Source: Rossellomorea sp. BNER
GTDB taxonomy: Bacteria > Bacillota > Bacilli > Bacillales > Bacillaceae_B
Reading direction: 5' to 3'
Assembly (NCBI GenBank): GCA_024213275.1
Contig: JANAVG010000007.1
Coordinates: forward strand, 1-64,000
Length of the DNA: 64,000 nt
Position numbers and translations under genes: made by a program. Position 1 is the stretch's first letter. Each line of letters starts with the position of its first letter. The notes beneath the pieces are model-generated. The model was not told the DNA's origin and searched no databases. It was given only the letters and a program-made list of their open reading frames with translations. This document shows positions 36,556 to 44,003 of the stretch, piece after piece.

Positions 36556-38031
36556 CTATAACTTGATGGTGATATTGGATAATTCGCTATAGAATTCAAA
36601 ACTGTGCATTCCCCCTTCTCTTCCAATCCCACTTTGTTTCATTCCCCCAAAAGGTGTACGAAGATCCCTTAAATACCATGTGTTGACCCAAATGATTCCT
36701 GCTTCAATTTGATGCGCGACACGATGAGCTCTTCGTAAATCGTTCGTCCAAATCGTAGTTCCTAAGCCATAATGTGTGTCATTCGCCTGTTCAATCACTT
36801 CCTCTTCCGTTTCAAATGGAAGAACGGTTACTACCGGTCCAAAGATTTCTTCTCGAACACAGCGTGAATCTTTTCCTAGACCTACTATAATGGTTGGTTC
36901 AATGTAAAAGCCTTTTTCTTCGGTTTGAGGTCTTCCTCCTCCAGATAGAATCGTTCCACCTTCATCTCGTGCAGACTGTATGTAGCTTAAAACTTTATCG
37001 TAATGTTCTTTACTGATAACAGCTCCGACACTGGTTTCATTTTTGAACGGGTCTCCCACCTGAAGCTCTTTTGTTTTCGATACAAATTTTTCAATAAAAA
37101 CCTCATATACAGAACTTTCTACGTAAATTCGTGATCCGCATAAACAAACTTCTCCCTGATTCATAAAGCTTGATTTCAGAGTGGTCTCAATCACTTCATC
37201 AAGATCAGAGTCAGCAAAAATGATATTAGGATTTTTACCACCTAACTCATAGGATAATTTTTTTAAAGTAGGGGCTGCCGCTTTCATGATCGCTGTCCCT
37301 GTTTTCGTTTCCCCTGTAAAAGTTACGGCATCCACATCTGGGTGTTCGGTAATCGCTGCTCCAGCTGAGTTCGGACCAAATCCATGAACAAGATTGACGA
37401 CTCCGTCAGGCACACCTGCCTCTTTACAAATCTCTGCAAGGACTGTTGCCGTCATTGGAGTCCATTCTGCGGGCTTCATTACAGCAGTATTTCCAGCAGC
37501 TAGACAAGGGGCCATTTTCCAGGTAAGTAATAGCAATGGGAGATTCCAAGGGTTTATCATCCCTACAACTCCTACTGGCCGACGAATCGAATAGTGAAGA
37601 GCTTTTTGATCCTGTTGAAAGGCTTCTGTTCCCATGGAAGTAAGATAATCTGCAAAGAAATAGAAGTTATAAGCAGCCCGTGGGATATCTACATCTAATG
37701 CCATTTGATAGGGCTTACCTGTATCCATTGATTCAAGTGATGCTAATTCTTCTTTTCGTTCAATAATTAAGTCTCCAATCCGTCTCAAGACAGTTGAACG
37801 TTCTTCAGAGGTGAATTTTTTCCATGGTCCTTTTAGCGCCATCTTAGCGGCCTTCACTGCCTCATCGACTTCCCTCTTACCTCCTTCTGACACCTTCCCT
37901 AATACTTCTTCCGTTGCTGGGTTTATATTTTCGTAGGTTTTAAAATTATGTGAATCACGATATTCCCCATTGATGAAGTGGCGACAATCTATTGGTTTTA
38001 CTTTGCGGTTGGATTTTTCTTTTATATACAA
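36556..38031 (-). CDS. 2-aminomuconic (hydroxymuconic) semialdehyde dehydrogenase
   Basis: A 491-residue aldehyde dehydrogenase. Catalytic Cys is in FMNQGEVCLCGSRIYVE, the general-base Glu in YELGGKNPN, and the NAD-binding FTGETKTG is typical. I choose the TTG at 38031 because AAAGGAGGT lies 6 bases upstream; the usual upstream ATG has none. Context after an ACMS decarboxylase indicates 2-aminomuconate 6-semialdehyde as substrate, giving 2-aminomuconate; the family also takes 2-hydroxymuconic semialdehyde. A terminator-like hairpin lies just upstream. Confidence 0.88.
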   Translation of the reverse strand: MYIKEKSNRKVKPIDCRHFINGEYRDSHNFKTYENINPATEEVLGKVSEGGKREVDEAVKAAKMALKGPWKKFTSEERSTVLRRIGDLIIERKEELASLESMDTGKPYQMALDVDIPRAAYNFYFFADYLTSMGTEAFQQDQKALHYSIRRPVGVVGMINPWNLPLLLLTWKMAPCLAAGNTAVMKPAEWTPMTATVLAEICKEAGVPDGVVNLVHGFGPNSAGAAITEHPDVDAVTFTGETKTGTAIMKAAAPTLKKLSYELGGKNPNIIFADSDLDEVIETTLKSSFMNQGEVCLCGSRIYVESSVYEVFIEKFVSKTKELQVGDPFKNETSVGAVISKEHYDKVLSYIQSARDEGGTILSGGGRPQTEEKGFYIEPTIIVGLGKDSRCVREEIFGPVVTVLPFETEEEVIEQANDTHYGLGTTIWTNDLRRAHRVAHQIEAGIIWVNTWYLRDLRTPFGGMKQSGIGREGGMHSFEFYSELSNITIKL

Positions 38032-38068
38032 AATGTGACCTCCTTTAAAATTGCTCATGGGTATTTTG

Positions 38069-38099
38069 AAAAAAAGGTGACAGTGACGCCACCTTTTTT
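38069..38099 (-). terminator. Intra-operon hairpin between deaminase and dehydrogenase genes
   Basis: On the minus strand AAAAAAGGTG pairs with CACCTTTTTTT around a 10-base loop and runs into T residues. It lies 10 bases after the deaminase stop, inside the catabolic operon, so it may reduce expression of the lower genes or act in mRNA processing. Confidence 0.65.
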
Positions 38100-38109
38100 C
38101 TTTTTCAAA

Positions 38110-38571
38110 TCAGTCTTCTATTTCTACAACCATTTCAATTTCGATCGCCGTTCCCCCTGGTAACTGAGCCATTCCTACAGCTGACCTGGCATGACGTCCT
38201 TTTTCACCAAAAACCTCTACCAATAAATCCGATGCTCCATTCATCACTTTTGGTTGCTCTGTAAAATCATCCGTACAGTTGACAAACCCAAGAATTTTGA
38301 CAACTCTTTTTATCCTACTGAGTTCGCCCAGTTCATCCTTTAGGACAATCAATAAATTCACCATAGATTGGCGGGCAGCTAGATAGCCTGTTTCGACATC
38401 AAGGTCTTGACCAATTTTTCCATGAAACTCATCGACACCCTGACCAGAAGTGAAAATCAAATTGCCAACGCGGACTCTACTTACATAATTCCCCACTGCA
38501 GGACGGACAGGAGAAAGTTTAAGTCCCAGACTTTGCAGCTTCTTCTCTGGAGTCAGTACTTTTGGTTCCAT
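38110..38571 (-). CDS. RidA-family 2-aminomuconate deaminase
   Basis: A 153-residue RidA/YjgF-fold protein (VRVGNLIFTSGQG ... VKILGFVNCTDDF ... HARSAVGMAQLPGGTAIEIE). RidA-type proteins serve as 2-aminomuconate deaminase in the nitrobenzoate and anthranilate routes, converting 2-aminomuconate to 4-oxalocrotonate plus ammonia; the location between ACMS decarboxylase and the semialdehyde dehydrogenase fits this. Its first 53 bases overlap the decarboxylase gene in another frame. General enamine deaminase activity is the alternative. Confidence 0.8.
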   Translation of the reverse strand: MEPKVLTPEKKLQSLGLKLSPVRPAVGNYVSRVRVGNLIFTSGQGVDEFHGKIGQDLDVETGYLAARQSMVNLLIVLKDELGELSRIKRVVKILGFVNCTDDFTEQPKVMNGASDLLVEVFGEKGRHARSAVGMAQLPGGTAIEIEMVVEIED

Positions 38572-39571
38572 AATTTAAATTTCTCTCCTTTATATTCAAG
38601 AATCGAAGAGCATTTTCACCTAGGATCATTCGTTTTTGAGCTTCTGTTAATTCCATCATTCCGTCAATCACATTTCCTGGCGGGATTTCTCTTAATAGAA
38701 AAGGATAATCAGAACCCATCATCACTTTTTCATGACCGAAACGATCAATTAGATAGTTAACATTCAATGAATCATAATTTAATGAATCAAAATAAAAATT
38801 ATGAACATAGTGACTTGGCGGATGGGTGGTTAATCGTAAATGTGGCCAAACCTTCCATCCTTGATCAAGTCTAGGTAAGATATATGGGAAGGAGCCTCCA
38901 CCATGCGCAAAGCAAACTTTTAAGTTCGGGAATTTCTCCATTACACCGCTCCAGACAAGGCTTGCTGCGGCAAGTGCCGTTTCGCTGGGCATTCCGACAG
39001 TATACATGAAGTTATGACGTGGGGTTCTGTCCTTTGCCATTGTTTCCCACGGATGGATAAAAAGTGGAACGCTCCATTCCTCAGCCTTTTCGAAGAATTC
39101 TAAGAATTCAGGAGCATCTAGGTTTTCACCATTTACATTTGTTCCAATTTCAATCCCGCATAAGTTTAATTCGTGTACACAACGATCCATCTCTTCAATT
39201 GCCATTTTCGTATCTTGCATAGGTACAGTCCCTAACCCAATGAAACGGCCTGGATTTTCTTGAACCGTTTTCGAAATGAAATCGTTTTGAATTTGTGCCA
39301 TTTCAAGTGCTGCGTCAACTGGTGCCCAATAAGAAAACGTTACAGGGATCGGTGAAAGAACTTGAATATCGACACCTTCCCGATCCATGTCTTGAATCCT
39401 TTTCTTTGGGCTCCACACTTGATCCGTTACTTCTCTAAAAACTTTTCCCTCAACTAAAATATTTGCTCCACAAGCACAAGTCTGATGAAGAACAGGCCAT
39501 TTTCCGCCATATTTTTCAGCTAAATTCGGAAGGTCTTTTGGAATAACATGAGTATGAAAATCTACTCTCAT
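38519..39571 (-). CDS. 2-amino-3-carboxymuconate-6-semialdehyde decarboxylase
   Basis: A 350-residue ACMSD of the amidohydrolase superfamily. The zinc ligands are in the N-terminal DFHTHVIP, and later conserved blocks are PLFIHPWE, CFAHGGGSFPYILPR and MMGSDYPF. The start at 39571 overlaps the stop of the dioxygenase gene as ATGA; the ATG two codons earlier is too close to GAGGA. The C-terminal about 23 residues extend past the usual end and overlap the deaminase gene by 53 bases, so translation of the two genes is probably coupled. It removes the carboxyl group from ACMS, diverting it from spontaneous quinolinate formation. Confidence 0.93.
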   Translation of the reverse strand: MRVDFHTHVIPKDLPNLAEKYGGKWPVLHQTCACGANILVEGKVFREVTDQVWSPKKRIQDMDREGVDIQVLSPIPVTFSYWAPVDAALEMAQIQNDFISKTVQENPGRFIGLGTVPMQDTKMAIEEMDRCVHELNLCGIEIGTNVNGENLDAPEFLEFFEKAEEWSVPLFIHPWETMAKDRTPRHNFMYTVGMPSETALAAASLVWSGVMEKFPNLKVCFAHGGGSFPYILPRLDQGWKVWPHLRLTTHPPSHYVHNFYFDSLNYDSLNVNYLIDRFGHEKVMMGSDYPFLLREIPPGNVIDGMMELTEAQKRMILGENALRFLNIKERNLNYGTKSTDSREEAAKSGT

Positions 39572-40119
39572 TTCCATTCCTCAGCTTCTGGTGGCATTTG
39601 ATGTCCGCACATTTCACATGTACGTAGATCTTCACTAGTATTAAAGTGTTCAATCGCTTCCTTTACCTGTACTTCAATATTTGTTAACTGGACAGTTGCG
39701 CGATGCATTTCATGATCACACTTATCGCAGAACCAAACAAAGCTTTCTAGTTCACCTTTATCTCGCTTACGTTCTAGTACGATTCCATATGAATCTGCTA
39801 CTCTATGTGGGGAGTGAGGAACATTCGCTGGAAGCATAAACATCTCACCTTCACCAACTTTGACAACTTCACGCTTTCCTTCATTATTAATACACTCAAC
39901 ATAGGCATTACCTTTAATTTGATAAAAGAATTCATCGGAAGGATCTACATGAAAATCACGACGTTTATTAGGGCCACCAAGAAGCATGGCAATGAATTCT
40001 GAATCTTCCCAGAGAACTTTATTATTAACAGGTGGCTTTAATAAATCCTTGTTATCCTCAATAGTTTTCAATAAATCTAGCACTCTTGTTTTTAAAAATG
40101 ATTTTGCTTGCGTTGCCAT
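39568..40119 (-). CDS. 3-hydroxyanthranilate 3,4-dioxygenase
   Basis: A 183-residue cupin dioxygenase opening the ring of 3-hydroxyanthranilate to ACMS. Iron ligands are H57 and E63 (RRDFHVDPSDEFF) and H102 (VPHSPHR); the bacterial form's second, rubredoxin-like iron site is complete with C131, C134, C168 and C171. I use the second ATG (40119), 7 bases after GGAGG; the first ATG is directly against it. Its stop overlaps the decarboxylase start. A cre site lies 18 bases upstream. Confidence 0.94.
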   Translation of the reverse strand: MATQAKSFLKTRVLDLLKTIEDNKDLLKPPVNNKVLWEDSEFIAMLLGGPNKRRDFHVDPSDEFFYQIKGNAYVECINNEGKREVVKVGEGEMFMLPANVPHSPHRVADSYGIVLERKRDKGELESFVWFCDKCDHEMHRATVQLTNIEVQVKEAIEHFNTSEDLRTCEMCGHQMPPEAEEWK

Positions 40120-40136
40120 TTCCATTCCTCCTTTAT

Positions 40137-40150
40137 TGTAAGCGCTGTCA
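40137..40150. promoter_or_regulatory. cre site (CcpA) upstream of the dioxygenase gene
   Basis: TGTAAGCGCTGTCA matches the cre consensus TGWNANCGNTNWCA at every position. It covers the iclR stop codon and lies just before the dioxygenase ribosome site, a position suited to a transcription roadblock under glucose excess. Confidence 0.75.
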
Positions 40151-40897
40151 TAAAACGCTAATATACCCGATATCTTTTGATATTTTCTCTGCAGTTGTAA
40201 CTACACTTTTAATCATTTCATAACGATTGCTACCATCCATGTAAGAAATTGGCCCCACCATATTTAAGGCTGCAATTGTTTGACCTGTATACGAACGAAT
40301 AGGGGCTGCAATTCCGTAAAGACCGAGCTCATTTTCATTATTACTAATAGCGTAGCCTTGAGATTTAATCTGTTTTAATTCTTCTTTTAATTTTGATACA
40401 CAGGTAATCGTATTGGGGGCACGTTGTAAAAGACCTTTAGCGATGGTTGGTTTAATTAATGATGGATTGAATGCTAATAATACCTTTCCAGTACTCGTAC
40501 AATAAGCTGGTTTCGTAGCACCGACATAGGTTGGTACAGAAAGTGAAGATTTGGATTTTACTTTTAAAACAAACCTCACTTCACCAGCATCAAACATCCC
40601 AATATGTACGATGCCATGGTATCTGCGAATCAACCCTTCACAAAAAGGTGTGGCTTCATTGTAAATATCCTGTTGATACATTACGTGGTTACTCCATTCA
40701 AGAAGCTTCCATCCTAACCGATATTTCTTTCGACTGTCTTGGATTAACATTCCTTCTTCACATAGGGTTCGTACGAGATGATGAACAGTACTTGGATTCA
40801 TTCCTAATTTTTCAGCAATTTCTAGATTTCCTAGTGCAGGTTCATCATTCGTGAAGCAGTTCAGAATTTTCGAAATTTTTTTGACAGAAGAAATCAT
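40148..40897 (-). CDS. IclR-family regulator of the catabolic cluster
   Basis: A 249-residue regulator with an N-terminal winged helix (KILNCFTNDEPALGNLEIAE, MNPSTVHHLVRTLCEEG) and a C-terminal effector domain (about 75-249, RYHGIVHIGMFDAGEVRFVLK ... GIAAPIRSYTGQTIAALNMVG). GAGGGGG precedes the ATG. It lies between the monooxygenase and dioxygenase genes, in the same direction. IclR proteins commonly control aromatic catabolism with a pathway compound as ligand; anthranilate or 3-hydroxyanthranilate is the inferred effector. A palindrome sits 50 bases upstream. Confidence 0.88.
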   Translation of the reverse strand: MISSVKKISKILNCFTNDEPALGNLEIAEKLGMNPSTVHHLVRTLCEEGMLIQDSRKKYRLGWKLLEWSNHVMYQQDIYNEATPFCEGLIRRYHGIVHIGMFDAGEVRFVLKVKSKSSLSVPTYVGATKPAYCTSTGKVLLAFNPSLIKPTIAKGLLQRAPNTITCVSKLKEELKQIKSQGYAISNNENELGLYGIAAPIRSYTGQTIAALNMVGPISYMDGSNRYEMIKSVVTTAEKISKDIGYISVL

Positions 40898-40950
40898 GAT
40901 CTAGCCCCCTCATCCAACGAATGGTCTATTTTTATATCCTCCTCAAATAA

Positions 40951-40969
40951 TTTGACAAACGTTGTCGAA
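40951..40969. promoter_or_regulatory. Palindromic operator candidate upstream of iclR
   Basis: TTTGACAA-ACG-TTGTCGAA is an inverted repeat (7 of 8 pairs). On the minus strand its TTGTCA is 16 bases before a TATAAA, so it overlaps a possible iclR promoter. A related TTGAC-N6-GTCAA lies upstream of the flavin reductase gene. Confidence 0.55.
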
Positions 40970-40992
40970 TCCCTGCTGACTAGAATTTTAAT

Positions 40993-41006
40993 TTAAAGCG
41001 CTTACA
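40993..41006. promoter_or_regulatory. Second cre-like site
   Basis: TTAAAGCGCTTACA matches the cre consensus at 13 of 14 positions and lies immediately after the monooxygenase stop, upstream of iclR. Confidence 0.6.
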
Positions 41007-41007
41007 T

Positions 41008-42486
41008 TTAAGGTGTTGGTTGACCTTCCAAATCTCTTGAACCTTTCAATGCTTCATCCACCATTGGGAATGAGTTTTGGCGTTTAAACCCTGCATAGAA
41101 ACGTCCCAATCTTCTTAATGGATCCCCAGAGTAATAACGTTCATATTGAAGCAGACGTTGACCAAATGCTTCTCCACATAAATCCCAAGCAAGTTTAAAT
41201 AGTTGTACTCGATCTTGTGATGTAACCCCTTCACGACCAACATAATATTTTTCTGCATCTGCACGGAGTTCAGGATGTTCAAAATCTGCACCAGTTGGCG
41301 ACATTAATAAACCACCAGCACCGATTGTTTGAATCACTTCAATTGCCCGTGGATAGAGTTTTGGCAACATCCCGCGAATGGTTTCAAGCGGCAGCCCTGC
41401 AGGTCTAACCTCTCCTTGAGAAGTAGTTTCATACTCATACTCGGCAACTCTCAAGAGCGAGCGAATGGCTTCTACAGACTGCATGAGTTCCCCTAATTGA
41501 GTTTGGACATTTAAATATCCATCCACTCCAATAGAATCAGCTACTCGTGCTGCAACTTCTGAAGCAAACTGTAATTTAATGAGTCCCCTTACCCCTGATT
41601 GATGAGCAGGTTGCTGTCCAATTCCTGTTTTAGGATACAGAAGATTAGCAGCATCTATGTTTTGGTTGATAAAAATACGATCACTTGGTACAAAGACATC
41701 ATTAAAAACTAGGAGAGCATCCATTTCTTCGTATCTTGATGCGAGGGGATGATCAAAAATGGAACGCTTCCCATCTTGCATTGGTTCACGACAAATGATC
41801 CTTAATCCAGGTGTATCAATTGGAAGAGCAAATGCAATCGCATGTTTTTCATCACCTGGCTGGAATCCAGGGAAAGAATAAATAATCACTTCATCGGTGA
41901 TAGGTGCGAGAGTTGCTAACATTTTTGCACCACGAACAATAAATCCATCAGGTCGTTCTTCCACAACACCTAAATGAGTAAAATCTTTCTCTTGTTCATG
42001 CGATGCTTTGCTTCGGTCATTTTGAGGATTAATGATGGCATGAGTTAAAAATAGATCATGATCACGAATGTATTCGTAGTAATTGATCATGTTTTTCGAC
42101 CATTCAGGATTATATTGGTCGAGAAACCATGTATTACTAGCCATTGATGTTACTGTTACATTAAGAAAGTCAGGTGTTCTTCCCATTAGTCCAAAAGTCG
42201 CTTTTGCCCATACTTCAAATAGTTTACTTCTAGCTTTTAAATCTTCATACGTTTTAGGAACTTTAAATGCATGTGAATATCGCTCACCTGTCTCTTCACA
42301 TAAGTAGGTGATTTCATCTTTGTATTTTGGATCATTTTGAATATCGTATAAATTGGCAATTTCATGGATGGGCTGACGAAAAACATCCTCACTATATACA
42401 TCTGTTACCTTTCTTCCTCCAAGCCATACCTCTGGTTGACGTGATTTAACTCCTTCTATATACTGAGCACCAGTACGAATTCCCAA
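41008..42486 (-). CDS. FADH2-dependent anthranilate/4-HPA-type monooxygenase, oxygenase component
   Basis: A 492-residue HpaB-family flavin monooxygenase ([21 protein letters not shown] start; acyl-CoA-dehydrogenase-like fold). It starts at a TTG, 8 bases after AAAGGGGG. HpaB proteins hydroxylate phenolic or aminoaromatic acids ortho to an existing group using FADH2 from a reductase, encoded here just upstream. Next to a 3-hydroxyanthranilate dioxygenase, anthranilate 3-hydroxylation is the best inference, as in the pathway described for Geobacillus thermodenitrificans NG80-2. The 4-hydroxyphenylacetate 3-hydroxylase reaction is the alternative. Confidence 0.85.
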   Translation of the reverse strand: MGIRTGAQYIEGVKSRQPEVWLGGRKVTDVYSEDVFRQPIHEIANLYDIQNDPKYKDEITYLCEETGERYSHAFKVPKTYEDLKARSKLFEVWAKATFGLMGRTPDFLNVTVTSMASNTWFLDQYNPEWSKNMINYYEYIRDHDLFLTHAIINPQNDRSKASHEQEKDFTHLGVVEERPDGFIVRGAKMLATLAPITDEVIIYSFPGFQPGDEKHAIAFALPIDTPGLRIICREPMQDGKRSIFDHPLASRYEEMDALLVFNDVFVPSDRIFINQNIDAANLLYPKTGIGQQPAHQSGVRGLIKLQFASEVAARVADSIGVDGYLNVQTQLGELMQSVEAIRSLLRVAEYEYETTSQGEVRPAGLPLETIRGMLPKLYPRAIEVIQTIGAGGLLMSPTGADFEHPELRADAEKYYVGREGVTSQDRVQLFKLAWDLCGEAFGQRLLQYERYYSGDPLRRLGRFYAGFKRQNSFPMVDEALKGSRDLEGQPTP

Positions 42487-42507
42487 ATGAACATCCCCCT
42501 TTAATGT

Positions 42508-42990
42508 CTATTTTTTTACATAATTATCAATTGAATTAGTTTCTAAAAACTTGCCTTGGAAAAAGACCAGTGCGTTACCTTCTTCATAGTGATAATTTTT
42601 CACTTCACCAACATATAAAACATGGTCACCACCGTCGTATTCTTCCCAAGGTTTACACTCGATTGTTGCAAGTGAACCTTGAATTTTAGGTCCGTAGTTT
42701 GATTCTTCCCAGTCAATTTGAAGCCCTAGTTGTTCTTTACCAGCAAACTGCCAGGCAATCGCTTCTTGACCCGAAGATAAAATATTAATGACGAAAGGTT
42801 TTCCTTGCATCCTTTCATTCGCCTTGGCTTTCTTATCAATCGAAACTAGTACCAGTGGGGGATCAAGAGAAACAGATGTAAAAGAATTCACTGTAATTCC
42901 TTGTTTTTGCTGATTTTCACTATTCCAAGTAACAACCGTTACCCCCGTGGCAAATTTCCCTAAGCAATTCCTCAAATCACGAATATCCAT
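42508..42990 (-). CDS. Flavin reductase component (HpaC-like)
   Basis: A 160-residue flavin reductase supplying FADH2 to the adjacent monooxygenase. The fold is seen in LGKFATGVTVVTW, GITVNSFTSVSLDPPLVLVSI and PFVINILSSGQ; the GDHVLYVGEV block is near the C-terminus. The annotated ATG lies 14 bases after AGGAGG; a closer ATG (out of frame) would give an eight-codon-scale overlapping mini-ORF, so initiation here is not ideal. It is the first gene of the catabolic cluster, with a promoter-like palindrome upstream. Confidence 0.9.
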   Translation of the reverse strand: MDIRDLRNCLGKFATGVTVVTWNSENQQKQGITVNSFTSVSLDPPLVLVSIDKKAKANERMQGKPFVINILSSGQEAIAWQFAGKEQLGLQIDWEESNYGPKIQGSLATIECKPWEEYDGGDHVLYVGEVKNYHYEEGNALVFFQGKFLETNSIDNYVKK

Positions 42991-43100
42991 TCTTTAACAT
43001 GCCACCTCCTATTACTTAATCTGCTTTAATAGTAAAGCCTAAAAAAAATAAAAACCCCAGATAATTTCATAATGTGAAATAACAAGAAATTTTTTAAAAT

Positions 43101-43128
43101 AATTTGACTTATTTGTCAATTATGAATA
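43101..43128 (-). promoter_or_regulatory. Promoter/operator candidate of the catabolic cluster
   Basis: The forward sequence carries TTGAC-N6-GTCAA (43104-43119). On the minus strand TTGACA is followed 17 bases later by TAAAAA, a weak -10. The palindrome resembles the site upstream of iclR (40951), so both may bind the cluster's IclR protein. Confidence 0.5.
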
Positions 43129-43153
43129 GTGCTTTCTTCCTTTAAAGCACCGC

Positions 43154-43203
43154 GGGACGGTTCTCGATTGCGTTAATGTATTAACGCAATCGAGAACCGT
43201 CCC
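43154..43203. repeat. Long inverted repeat, GGGACGG family, copy E
   Basis: The best copy: GGGACGGTTCTCGATTGCG... and its complement pair perfectly over 23 bases with a 4-base loop, and the pairing extends outward through ACCGC/GCGGT. It lies about 30 bases after the stop of the small membrane-protein gene. Confidence 0.9.
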
Positions 43204-43233
43204 GCGGTGTATTAGTGTGTTAAAGGATTTGCT

Positions 43234-43374
43234 TTATTTGTTATCTATGCCAAGAGTTGTTCCAATTGCTTTTACGATTGATCTGGTTTGATCAGGTGTC
43301 CCAATCAGTAATGAAAAAAGTAAAGGAAACAACAATAATAATACTAAAAATATAGTAACTAAATTAATTTTCAT
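43234..43374 (-). CDS. Small membrane protein, 46 residues
   Basis: A 46-codon ORF with GAGGGTG 6 bases before its ATG. The first 24 residues (MKINLVTIFLVLLLLFPLLF...) form one transmembrane helix, followed by a short polar tail ending GTTLGIDNK. I do not recognise the family. It lies alone between the catabolic cluster and padR, with the best inverted repeat just after its stop. The rest of 42991-43675 contains only the promoter, the repeat and the padR operator. Confidence 0.65.
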   Translation of the reverse strand: MKINLVTIFLVLLLLFPLLFSLLIGTPDQTRSIVKAIGTTLGIDNK

Positions 43375-43623
43375 GATTACACCCTCTTCATAATAGATTC
43401 GAAGAGCCCCTTTACATTAATAAGCTATGTACAAGCTTTTTAAATGTATAAACTTATCCACTATTATTCAGGATTTAAATAAGTTTAAGGAAACAAACTA
43501 TGTTATCTTCATTAAATTTTGTTCCAGTTTATAGTCCATTCTCTCTCCCTATATCCTTTTTGTTAAGATTTTGTAAATTATTAATATGCCCTTTAAATCC
43601 ACCATGACATTTGTTAAACTCTT

Positions 43624-43648
43624 AATATCGAAAGCCGATATCGATATT
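43624..43648. promoter_or_regulatory. Candidate PadR operator
   Basis: A perfect inverted repeat AATATCGA-N9-TCGATATT lies 28 bases upstream of the padR start, with further ATATCGAT words inside. Likely autoregulatory and chrA-controlling. Confidence 0.55.
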
Positions 43649-43675
43649 CGATTTTGGGAATAGGAGGTTTTCTTT

Positions 43676-43984
43676 TTGGAGGAAAGAGTATTAAGAAAGT
43701 TATTCTTAGGTTTTATTCAAATTCATATTCTACACCACGCAAAAGAACACCCCATTTATGGAGTGTGGATGTTAGAAGAACTGAAAGAACATGGGTACAA
43801 CATAAGTTCTGGAACCCTTTATCCAATACTTCACACGATGGAGAAAGATGAACTACTCAATAAAGAAGAGCGAATCGTAGAAGGAAAGGTAAGAAAGTAT
43901 TACACATGCACGGAAAAAGGAATCAATGTACTTGGAGAGGCTCGTAAGAAAGCATATGAGCTTTTTAAAGAAATAAAAGATTAG
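43676..43984 (+). CDS. PadR-family regulator linked to chromate efflux
   Basis: A 102-residue PadR winged helix (IHILHHAKEHPIYGVWMLEEL, SSGTLYPILHTMEKDELL, KVRKYYTCTEKG). It starts at a TTG, 8 bases after AGGAGG. The chrA gene follows after 19 bases. PadR-chrA pairs are common in Bacillus and the regulator probably responds to chromate or oxidative conditions. Confidence 0.88.
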   Translation: MEERVLRKLFLGFIQIHILHHAKEHPIYGVWMLEELKEHGYNISSGTLYPILHTMEKDELLNKEERIVEGKVRKYYTCTEKGINVLGEARKKAYELFKEIKD

Positions 43985-44003
43985 AGAGGAGTCAATTAAT
44001 GAC

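Noticed and set aside
38110..39571. Decarboxylase-deaminase gene fusion
   Set aside because: The genes overlap in different frames, each with its own start and stop; no in-frame read-through exists.
6767..43203. GGGACGG inverted repeats as simple rho-independent terminators
   Set aside because: They lack a following T run and are much longer than the other terminators here; kept as a repeat family instead.
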